A stretch of DNA of 39,275 nt. Source: Acidobacteriota bacterium. GTDB lineage: Bacteria > Acidobacteriota > Terriglobia > Terriglobales > Acidobacteriaceae. The translations under genes and the position numbers were made by a program. The notes beneath the pieces were generated by a model. It saw nothing but the letters and a program-made list of their open reading frames with translations. It was not told the origin of the DNA and ran no database searches. Position 1 is the stretch's first letter. Every line of letters begins with the position of its first letter. Below, piece by piece: positions 25,763 to 32,442 of the stretch. Location: contig JAJZDM010000026.1 in assembly GCA_021806005.1 (NCBI GenBank), positions 1 through 39,275 of the forward strand, read 5' to 3'.

Positions 25763-26719
25763 ATGCATCAGGTTATGGCAAGCGCTTCCAAGCATCGGCA
25801 ATTAAGCAAAGGAGAAACACTGAGCCCCATTTCCGGGCTGGCGCGTAGGACCGTCGAGAGTCCGCTGATACCCGGATTCAGAAAAGAACCACGGCCCCTG
25901 CTCTCTTTCATCCTGAGAGTGCTCGATGGCAAGCACGCGCAAATGGTCCGGCAGCATCTGGAAGCTTTTTTGCGTTTCGATTTTCAAATCAGCACGCCGG
26001 AGAGAGATGTAATTCAAAGGCGATTGGCCGATGATCCCGCACTTATTTCTAACGCGGTAGACGGCATGATTGCCGGTATGCGGGAAATGGCCGATATGTG
26101 GATTGACTCCGGCAAAAGTCTACTGAACCCGGAGGCGGATACCCCGGCGGATCGCAACGTGGAAGATGTTCAGCCGGGGCGCGAATATTCTCTGGCGCTT
26201 TTGATTTATCGCGCTCTATTACGGGCCGAGCCGGCCTACAAAGAACTGTATCGGGATGGGTCGCAAAAGATCATCGAGCACTTTCCGCGTTTTGATCCGC
26301 AACAATTCTTGGAATTAGATGAAATGCTCAAAGCGCACGGACGGAAATGGGCAGCATTCTATTTCTCTCGGCTTCTGGATTCCCGCGACTCGCTCTCCCT
26401 TTCCCGGTGCGATCATTGCAAGTCCTATTTTGCCTATGAGCGCGCGCGGCTTCGCAAGGTGAAGCATGGAGTTTTCTGTCCAAAGTGCAAAGGAACGGGC
26501 TCTGTGAAACGCACAGAGGCGAGCCGGAAAGCTCGACTGGATACGGCTACTAGAGCGTGGATCGAATATGGGGGAAAACCGCATCGCTTAAATCAGCGGG
26601 AATGGGTTGCAGGCGAAGTGAACAAATCCCACGGAACCTCGTTTGGAGCCCGATGGGTTTCTCAACACCTCAAAGAGATTCAAGAGCGCGTGGAGGCGCA
26701 ACGCAATGCCAAAGGCTAG
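25763..26719 (+). CDS. Zinc-ribbon protein of unknown function, 318 residues, coupled to the integrase
   Basis: I do not recognise the family. The N-terminal ~200 residues are alpha-helical (EAFLRFDFQISTPERDVIQR, NAVDGMIAGMREMADMWID, REYSLALLIYRALLRAEPAY). A four-cysteine ribbon follows, C216-x2-C219 ... C239-x2-C242 (RCDHCKSYFAYERARL, then GVFCPKCKGTG), and a basic, helical C-terminal region possibly binding DNA (EWVAGEVNKSHGTSFGARWV). The last 14 bp overlap the start of the integrase gene, implying coupled translation. It could be a regulator or cofactor of integration, or cargo such as an anti-phage factor; context favours a link to the integrase. The start at 25763 follows a -10-like box; ATG 25775 is an alternative. 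Confidence 0.75.
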   Translation: MHQVMASASKHRQLSKGETLSPISGLARRTVESPLIPGFRKEPRPLLSFILRVLDGKHAQMVRQHLEAFLRFDFQISTPERDVIQRRLADDPALISNAVDGMIAGMREMADMWIDSGKSLLNPEADTPADRNVEDVQPGREYSLALLIYRALLRAEPAYKELYRDGSQKIIEHFPRFDPQQFLELDEMLKAHGRKWAAFYFSRLLDSRDSLSLSRCDHCKSYFAYERARLRKVKHGVFCPKCKGTGSVKRTEASRKARLDTATRAWIEYGGKPHRLNQREWVAGEVNKSHGTSFGARWVSQHLKEIQERVEAQRNAKG

Positions 26720-27767
26720 GAAATGGGATGGAGTCTATCAGCGCCCAGACTTGCCATTCTGGTGGTGTTCCTACACAGATGCCAGCGGCAAGCGCGCGCG
26801 TCGCAAGCTGGCCGGAGCGCACACCCGAACTCAGGCTGTTGCGATGCTGGAAGCGATCCGCACGCAAGAGGACAAGGCGCGCATTCTCGGAATCCGGCCC
26901 GCCACTGAAATCACCTTGTCCGACCTGTTCGACCGATACAAGAAACACCAAAAGGCGCGGATACGTCCAACCACGTTCGCGCGCCTAGGCGGAATTCTGG
27001 ACACGCTCAAGGCCGGCCTGCCGGAGCAAGCGAAGGCCATTACCAAGCGCACCATTGCCGAGTACATCGACAAGCGCGCCGAATCCGTGAAACCCGGAAC
27101 CGTCTGCAAGGAAATGAGTGTTCTCAAGCATTGCCTCAAGCTGGCCGTGGAATGGGGCGAGTTGAATCAAAACCCGGCGGCTGGTGCACGGCTCCCAAAA
27201 CTCCCACCCGGCAAGACGCGCTATCTCACTCCAGGCGAACTGAGGGCGGCTCTCGAACTGGCCCCCGATTGGCTCCGCGCTCCGATGGCCTTTGCAGCCT
27301 GCACCGGGGTTCGACGTGGCGAGATGCTGGCTCTCAAGTGGGCGGATGTGGACGTGAAGAATCGGCGGCTCTACTTGCGCGAAACCAAAAACGGCGCGCT
27401 GCGAATCCTGCCCATCCCTGAATCGGCTCTGGTGGTGCTCCGCTCATTGCCCCAGGGAGACCCGGGCGATGCCGTGTTTGCCGGAGTGGACGCGGCCCAT
27501 CTGTCCGTCTACTGCAAGCGGGTTCTCTCGCGCATCGGCGCGCCAGACGCCAACTTTCACACCTTGCGCCACACGGCGGCATCGTGGATGGTCCAGCAAG
27601 GCGTAGACCTGTACGCCGTGGGCCAGATTCTCGGCCACAAGACTCCGCGCATGACCCAAAGGTATGCTCACCTATCCCCGGACTACATGGCGGGCGCTGT
27701 GGGCAAGCTGGACGGCATCATGGGCGGGATGCTGCCGGCCCCGTGCGCGCCGGAAGTGGGTAGGTAG
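26706..27767 (+). CDS. int: Tyrosine integrase
   Basis: Site-specific recombinase that integrates and excises the element at tRNA-Glu. The 353-residue protein has an N-terminal arm-binding part (WDGVYQRPDLPFWWCSYTDA), a core-binding SAM-like domain (~70-165), and a catalytic domain with Arg203 (TGVRRGEML), Lys228, His285-x2-Arg288 (HTLRHTAAS), His311 (LGHKTPRMTQ) and nucleophile Tyr320. All catalytic residues are present, so it should be active. The ATG at 26706 lies inside the last codons of ORF-318. It sits 870 bp from the right att repeat, with one gene between. Confidence 0.95.
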   Translation: MPKARKWDGVYQRPDLPFWWCSYTDASGKRARRKLAGAHTRTQAVAMLEAIRTQEDKARILGIRPATEITLSDLFDRYKKHQKARIRPTTFARLGGILDTLKAGLPEQAKAITKRTIAEYIDKRAESVKPGTVCKEMSVLKHCLKLAVEWGELNQNPAAGARLPKLPPGKTRYLTPGELRAALELAPDWLRAPMAFAACTGVRRGEMLALKWADVDVKNRRLYLRETKNGALRILPIPESALVVLRSLPQGDPGDAVFAGVDAAHLSVYCKRVLSRIGAPDANFHTLRHTAASWMVQQGVDLYAVGQILGHKTPRMTQRYAHLSPDYMAGAVGKLDGIMGGMLPAPCAPEVGR

Positions 27768-27824
27768 CTAGGCAGTGCAGGCAACCTGATAGGCGGGCAT
27801 TCCTCTCCGTCGGCTCGCGGAGCG

Positions 27825-28508
27825 TCAGGGTTTCTTCGCCGTTGCATGTGTGGGAGCCTTCCCAGGGCTGGAGAAGTCCTGGAACGGAAGGGCAACTGGC
27901 GATCTCGTAGGAACAAGCTCATCCTGCTCCATCCGGCCTGCCAGCGTCCAACCCTTCCCGAAAAGCTTGTCCGAGGCAGTGTTGATTTTTTTGCAGCGGT
28001 CGGACATGGGTAGAACGGGGGAATTGACTATGACCACGGATGGCGGAGAAAAGCGGATTTTCAAAGTTTCGTCGGTGCAGCCGTCGCCCGAGCGCCCCGT
28101 AGCTAGAATCCCGCTGCTGTCCCAACTGGCAGCCTTGAACTCGTCAATGACCCCATCAATCCAAACTTGTTCTACCTGGCCGCCGCCTATGCTATCAATT
28201 ACAAGGCACTCGTTATTGCGGACCGAGCATAGAATCGTCGCTACTTCCGCATCATCTTGGGGCTCGTCCTTGGAATCACCGACGGGCACGAACCGTCCTT
28301 GAATCCAGAACAAGGTTTTGGATTCAAGTCTGAGGTTATCCAAGTAAGCGGCCCTGAATCCACCCTTCGCTCTCCGCTGGAGGTGGCCGCCCGGGGCTGA
28401 ACACTCCTTCTTAGTGCCCCATTTGCACTTTCGTTCGGCGTTTGCGCGAGACCTATGGCGAAGCACGGAGCCAGCAAGAGCGGAAGGGCAGCAATGCAGG
28501 TTTTCATG
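27825..28508 (-). CDS. Exported hypothetical protein of the element, probably frameshifted
   Basis: The C-terminal ~170 residues read as real protein in one frame ending at 27825 (LESKTLFWIQGRFVPVGD..., CSVRNNECLVIDSIGG...). That frame is open to 28571, but its first ~60 residues are not protein-like. Just there another frame offers an ATG at 28508 with a textbook signal peptide, MKTCIAALPLLLAPCFAIGLAQ. The two frames differ by one base and can be joined between about 28340 and 28480. I therefore read this as one secreted-protein gene broken by a one-base indel (or a sequencing error, or a programmed shift). The Cys content suggests disulphides. No family recognised. It is convergent with the integrase and next to the right att repeat, a common cargo position. 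Confidence 0.55.
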   Translation of the reverse strand, partial: HENLHCCPSALAGSVLRHRSRANAERKCKWGTKKECSAPGGHLQRRAKGGFRAAYLDNLRLESKTLFWIQGRFVPVGDSKDEPQDDAEVATILCSVRNNECLVIDSIGGGQVEQVWIDGVIDEFKAASWDSSGILATGRSGDGCTDETLKIRFSPPSVVIVNSPVLPMSDRCKKINTASDKLFGKGWTLAGRMEQDELVPTRSPVALPFQDFSSPGKAPTHATAKKP

Positions 28509-28574
28509 ACCCGATTCTCCCACCCGCCAGCGAGCAGCGTAAAGGCGGAAAGATAACCGGATAGCTCGCAAAAT

Positions 28575-28593
28575 GTCACGATAGCGTCACGCT
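28575..28593 (+). repeat. Subterminal repeat copy 2, possible integrase or Xis arm site
   Basis: GTCACGATAGCGTCACGCT matches 21953-21971 at 18 of 19 bases in the same orientation. It is placed 44 bp inside the right att repeat. Confidence 0.55.
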
Positions 28594-28637
28594 CGGAGCA
28601 AGCGCAAGGCTGGGCGTTGGCTAAATATTTGAATCTA

Positions 28638-28682
28638 TTGGCGTCCCCGACGGGATTCGAACCCGTGTTACCGCCGTGAAAG
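28638..28682. repeat. Right attachment repeat, inside the intact tRNA-Glu
   Basis: 45 bp identical to the left copy at 21776-21820. It covers the tRNA 3' half from anticodon loop to CCA, so insertion leaves a complete tRNA at this end. Confidence 0.95.
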
Positions 28683-28713
28683 GGCGATGTCCTAACCACT
28701 GGACGACGGGGAC
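28639..28713 (-). tRNA. tRNA-Glu (anticodon TTC), CCA encoded
   Basis: 75 nt on the minus strand. The 7-bp acceptor stem GTCCCCG/CGGGGAC, anticodon loop CTTTCAC (TTC), T-loop GGTTCGAATCC and G discriminator followed by CCA are all visible. The 3' half is the target of the integrated element, and its last 45 bases (counting one beyond CCA) are duplicated at 21776. Confidence 0.96.
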
Positions 28714-28824
28714 GCTCCATCTATCCTGAAACGATAGACTCTTCTAACGCTAACAACACGGGCGGTGTGTGTCAAAGATTGCGAGCGTTCCCGGCACACT
28801 TGCATTCGCGCCCGGCATCAGATC

Positions 28825-30015
28825 TCAAAGCGGATCGCTCTGCGAGGCTCGCTTCCCCGTCAACGATCCGTACCCCTGCCGGATCCTGCGCCGCACCTCA
28901 GCGTACTGCAGCAGGATGAAGTTGTCCGTCATGCCCGCGATGTAATCCGCCACCACCCGGGCCAGACCCTCCGTCCGCACATCCTCTTCGTAAGACTCCG
29001 GCAACTCTTCCGGGAACTCCACCCAGAAGTCAAACATCTCGCGAATCACCTCTTCAGCCTTCTCATGTTCCAGTTCCAGCGCCGGGCAGGTGTAGAGCGT
29101 GTCATACAGATAGCGCTTCTCCTGCAGACGCAGCGCCTCGGCTGCGGAAGAGAGAATCGCTACGCGATGATCCAACTCACGGATATCCTGCAGCGATCTG
29201 GCCCCCGCCCGCTCCACATTCTCTGCCGTGGTGTGGATCAGATCCAGAATCAGCGTCTTTTGCATAGCCTGCAGCGCATCGTGGAAGACGTACTTCTCCT
29301 CCCCCTCCGGATGGGCGCGCTCGACGATCAGATAACTCTGTCTCAAGATCTCCACATGCTCCCGGATGTGCCCGATCTCCAGCAGGCCGGACTCCACGCC
29401 ATCGTCCAGATCCGCCGTCAGATAGGCGATCTCATCGGCCAGATCGATCAGTTGGGCCTCGATCGGCGGCTTCTGGCCCAGGAAGTACTCGGCCAGCCCG
29501 GGATGCCCCTGGAGCGTGTAATCGCGCGAATGCTTGATGATCCCTTCGCGTGTTCCCAGGGTAAGATTCAGTCCGCGGTGGCCGGCATATCGCTGTTCAA
29601 ACCGTTCCACGATGCGCAACGCATGCAGATTGTGATCAAAGCGCAGTCCATGCTGCTTCAAACACGCATCCAGAGCGCGCTCCCCTGCGTGACCAAACGG
29701 AGGATGACCGATATCATGCACCAGCGCCAGCGCCTCAGCCAGATCCACATTCAGGTTCAGCGCCCTGGCCACCTGGCGCGCCACCTGGGTGACCTCAATC
29801 GTATGGGTCAGGCGGCTGCGAAAGTGGTCCGAGGCCCGACTGGTAAACACCTGTGTCTTGCCGGCCAGACGCCGAAAGGCTCGCGCCTGCACGATGCGAT
29901 CCCGATCGCGATCAAAGGCCGTTCTGTCATCGCTGAAGGGAGCCGGAAACGCGCGCGCGGACAAGGCGCGCTCGTCTTTTCCAAAGACACCGCAGGCATG
30001 TAAATTGTGGACCAT
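28825..30015 (-). CDS. dgt: Deoxyguanosinetriphosphate triphosphohydrolase-like HD protein
   Basis: Hydrolyses dNTPs (classically dGTP) to the nucleoside and tripolyphosphate, controlling nucleotide pools and sometimes limiting phage. The 396-residue protein has the HD-domain metal ligands: His71 in RLTHTIEV, His100-Asp101 in VHDIGHPPFGHAGE, and Asp194 in DLADEIAYLTADLDDG. The N-terminal RTAFDRDRDRIVQARAFRRLAGKTQVF motif is typical of the short (type 2) bacterial dGTPases. No Shine-Dalgarno is present; TACACT lies 9 nt before the ATG. It is downstream of the TPR gene on the same strand with 51 bp between them, so it may also be read through from there. Confidence 0.92.
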   Translation of the reverse strand: MVHNLHACGVFGKDERALSARAFPAPFSDDRTAFDRDRDRIVQARAFRRLAGKTQVFTSRASDHFRSRLTHTIEVTQVARQVARALNLNVDLAEALALVHDIGHPPFGHAGERALDACLKQHGLRFDHNLHALRIVERFEQRYAGHRGLNLTLGTREGIIKHSRDYTLQGHPGLAEYFLGQKPPIEAQLIDLADEIAYLTADLDDGVESGLLEIGHIREHVEILRQSYLIVERAHPEGEEKYVFHDALQAMQKTLILDLIHTTAENVERAGARSLQDIRELDHRVAILSSAAEALRLQEKRYLYDTLYTCPALELEHEKAEEVIREMFDFWVEFPEELPESYEEDVRTEGLARVVADYIAGMTDNFILLQYAEVRRRIRQGYGSLTGKRASQSDPL

Positions 30016-30024
30016 TCTGCTACA

Positions 30025-30030
30025 AGTGTA
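30025..30030 (-). promoter_or_regulatory. -10-like box TACACT of dgt
   Basis: TACACT ends 9 nt before the ATG at 30015 with no ribosome binding site. It overlaps a small inverted repeat GCTAC/GTAGC (30019-30032). Confidence 0.35.
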
Positions 30031-30066
30031 GCGCGAGCGATGCTGCTCACCCCGGCAGCACCGCTC

Positions 30067-32148
30067 TCACTTGGCCGGCTCCGAACCCAGATGCGCCAGG
30101 CGAATCCGAGCACTCTCCAGATCGCGGCGCACCATCGCCACATCCGCCGGATCGACGTCCGGCCCCAGCGAAGTTCCAAACTCCTGCAGCGACCTCTGCC
30201 AGGCATCGATGGCCTGCTGCAATTTGCCGTTCTTGGCTTCAATCACACCCAAGTGCGCCAGCACCGTCGGGTCATCCGGCATGCGTTGCGCCGCCCGACT
30301 CTCATAGCTCTCGGCTAGCGCATACATGCCCTGCTTGTAGTACGCCCAGGCCAGTGAGTCCAGAAACGCGTAGTTTTGCGGGTCAGAGGCCACAGCCTTC
30401 TTCAGCATGGCCACCGCCTGATCCAGCTTGATCCCGCGATCCGCATACATATAACCCAGATCGTTCTCGATGGATGCATTGTCCGGAGAGATCGCCAGAC
30501 CTTTGAGGAAGTCCGCCTCCGCCTCATCGTAAGACTTTTCGCGCAACTCGGCATCGCCGCGGAAGTAATACAGAATCACCTTGTCATCGGGTTTGGTCGC
30601 CAGCGCCGCCGCCTGGTCGAATGCGTTCGATGCATCCTTCCAGCGTTTGGCCCGCACATACATCTCCGCCAGATCGTAGTACACATCACGATCATCCGGC
30701 GTCCCCGTCAACTGGGCGCGCGCCAGTTTCACCGCCTCCGCCAGCTTACCCGCATCGGCCAGTTGCAGCGCGTAGGTAAGCTGCACATCGTGGTTGGAGG
30801 GCATGGCTTTCGCTGCATCAGCGGATACCTGCAGGGCCTTGGCCCACTGGTGAGCCTCACGATAGGTGTCCACCTCGGAGTCAGTACCCTGCACCGCAAA
30901 GCTGCCCCCAAGGGCTGCCATCTGCTGATAGGCGGCGATCGCCTCATCATCGTTGTTCGCCTGCCGCGCCACACTGCCCAGCAACTGCAACAGCGCGGCA
31001 CGATTCTGCTCGGAGTCGCCGCTGTACTTGCCGTCCGGCGAGGCGGTCACGGTCAGCAGCAACTTTACCTCCTTGATCGACTCGGCAAAACGCCCCAAGC
31101 CATCGTAGGTCAGCGCCTCGTTGTAGATCAGTTCAGGATCGTTCCCATTGGGGATCTGAGCCTCCACCTTCTTGAAGGTGGCCAGCGCCTGGTCGAACTC
31201 CCCCTTTTGGCGTTGCAACTCTCCCTGGCGCATCAGCGCCTGGGGATCATCCGGGTTGGCGGCCAGGATCTCCGCATTCACCTTGGCGGCTTCGGCCGGC
31301 TCTCCTGCCCTGGCCAGGGCGGTGGCCAGGCCACGCTCCGCATTCGTGTTTCCGGGATCCAACTGCAGCGCCGCCTGGTACGCCGCGGCTGCGTCCTTGG
31401 GACGCTTCAACTGGTCGTACAAACCAGCCAGTGCAAAGTCCATGCGTGCGGTCCGGTCGCTCGCCGGAACCGCCGCGATCACCTTCGCTGCCTGGTCCAG
31501 ATCACCCTCCTCAGAGTACTGCCGTGCGATGTCCAGCACCACATCCTCATTGGTCGGATCGATCTTCTGGGCAGCCTTGTACTGCTCATCGGCCTTCAGC
31601 GATTGGTGATTCAAACTATATAACTGTCCCAGCAGCAGCCTGTTCTCCAGATCGCCAGGCTTGAGCGAGACGATGGTCTGGTACTCCTTGATGGCCGCCT
31701 GCAACATCTGCTCCGTCTCCGGCCCCTGCCCGTCGCCAATGGAGCGCAGGTAGACGTGACCCAGGAGCAGGTGAGCGTCGATATCGTCCGGATGCTTGCT
31801 GATCTGGTCCTCAGCCGCGGCCACCGCCTCACGGATCCGGCCCAGCCGGAAGTAGAGGTTGGCTACCCCATCCTGCAGAATCCGGGAGTTCGGATCAGCG
31901 TCCAGGGCCAACTTGTACTGCTCAATCGACTGGGTTGCCAGATCCTGCCTTCCACTGGCTACCGCCTCGTTCTCATAGAGCCTGGCCATACCGTAGTGGT
32001 AGTAGGACTCGGCGTGATCCACCGGCTGCGCACTCTCAGCCGCCGAAGACGCCGAAACGGTAGAGGCCTGCGCACGAACAAAACCAGGCGCGCCAAAGGC
32101 CGCAAGGGCAACGGATGCGAGGGTGGCGCGGAAAACAAATCGGTTCAT
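30067..32148 (-). CDS. Exported tetratricopeptide-repeat protein
   Basis: A 693-residue protein with a signal peptide (ATLASVALAAFGAPGFVRAQ, cut ~residue 27 from ATG 32148), so it is periplasmic or outer-membrane-associated. The rest is a near-continuous array of ~34-residue TPR helical pairs with recurring A-x3-P/N-x-D turns, for example YKLALDADPNSRILQ, YQAALQLDPGNTNAERGLA, LKGLAISPDNASIENDLGY and ESRAAQRMPDDPTVLAHLG. Such proteins act as scaffolds in secretion, envelope assembly or polysaccharide export; no enzymatic domain is seen. The start is supported by AGGATT. It is followed by dgt 51 bp downstream. Confidence 0.9.
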   Translation of the reverse strand: MNRFVFRATLASVALAAFGAPGFVRAQASTVSASSAAESAQPVDHAESYYHYGMARLYENEAVASGRQDLATQSIEQYKLALDADPNSRILQDGVANLYFRLGRIREAVAAAEDQISKHPDDIDAHLLLGHVYLRSIGDGQGPETEQMLQAAIKEYQTIVSLKPGDLENRLLLGQLYSLNHQSLKADEQYKAAQKIDPTNEDVVLDIARQYSEEGDLDQAAKVIAAVPASDRTARMDFALAGLYDQLKRPKDAAAAYQAALQLDPGNTNAERGLATALARAGEPAEAAKVNAEILAANPDDPQALMRQGELQRQKGEFDQALATFKKVEAQIPNGNDPELIYNEALTYDGLGRFAESIKEVKLLLTVTASPDGKYSGDSEQNRAALLQLLGSVARQANNDDEAIAAYQQMAALGGSFAVQGTDSEVDTYREAHQWAKALQVSADAAKAMPSNHDVQLTYALQLADAGKLAEAVKLARAQLTGTPDDRDVYYDLAEMYVRAKRWKDASNAFDQAAALATKPDDKVILYYFRGDAELREKSYDEAEADFLKGLAISPDNASIENDLGYMYADRGIKLDQAVAMLKKAVASDPQNYAFLDSLAWAYYKQGMYALAESYESRAAQRMPDDPTVLAHLGVIEAKNGKLQQAIDAWQRSLQEFGTSLGPDVDPADVAMVRRDLESARIRLAHLGSEPAK

Positions 32149-32311
32149 ACTGAATCCTGAACTGCGGAATCCCGGGGAAGACCCCGGCAATGGCGGGAAT
32201 CATCGGGGCATCACTCTGTCTACCCCTTAGACGGTACATTACAAGGTTTGGATGCGATTACACCAGTCCCCCTTCTGCGTTCCGCCCGGTCCCTCCTCGT
32301 TTGGCCGGTAA

Positions 32312-32422
32312 AGCAGAACCAGAGTCGCTATACCCAGGCACACTCCTGCTATGCGGCTTTTTCCTCAGGAAAAAGCCGCATAGCAGGCTCATCGTCCACG
32401 GCACACCCAGTCTGGTTCTGCT
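32312..32422. repeat. Nested inverted repeat with a 43-nt near-perfect palindrome
   Basis: Inner arms 32345-32365 and 32367-32387 are exact 21-nt reverse complements around one base. Outer 12-nt arms AGCAGAACCAGA (32312-32323) and TCTGGTTCTGCT (32411-32422) are also exact. It lies 55 bp behind the purH stop, between two minus-strand genes. In RNA it would fold to a very stable hairpin. The T-run is inside the stem next to the loop, not after it, so it is not a standard intrinsic terminator although termination or RNA protection is possible. Confidence 0.75.
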
Positions 32423-32442
32423 CTACTCGTGCAGCACTCCCG

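Larger units (their letters stand above)
21776..28682. mobile_element. 6.9-kb integrative element in tRNA-Glu, phage-satellite-like
   Basis: The element is bounded by 45-bp perfect direct repeats of the 3' half of tRNA-Glu. The intact tRNA is at the right end and the displaced 3' copy at the left. It carries a tyrosine integrase, an AlpA/Xis-like protein, a DUF3631-type ATPase likely to act in replication, a terminase-small-subunit-like protein, three Cys-rich zinc-finger-like proteins, a HigBA toxin-antitoxin pair with an extra Xre gene, and a possibly broken exported-protein gene. There are no capsid, tail, portal, large terminase, conjugation or transposase genes. The order integrase / divergent AlpA - replication gene - TerS-like gene is that of Gram-negative phage-inducible chromosomal islands, though this element is smaller. 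Satellite identity is an inference; integration into the tRNA is seen directly. Confidence 0.88.
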
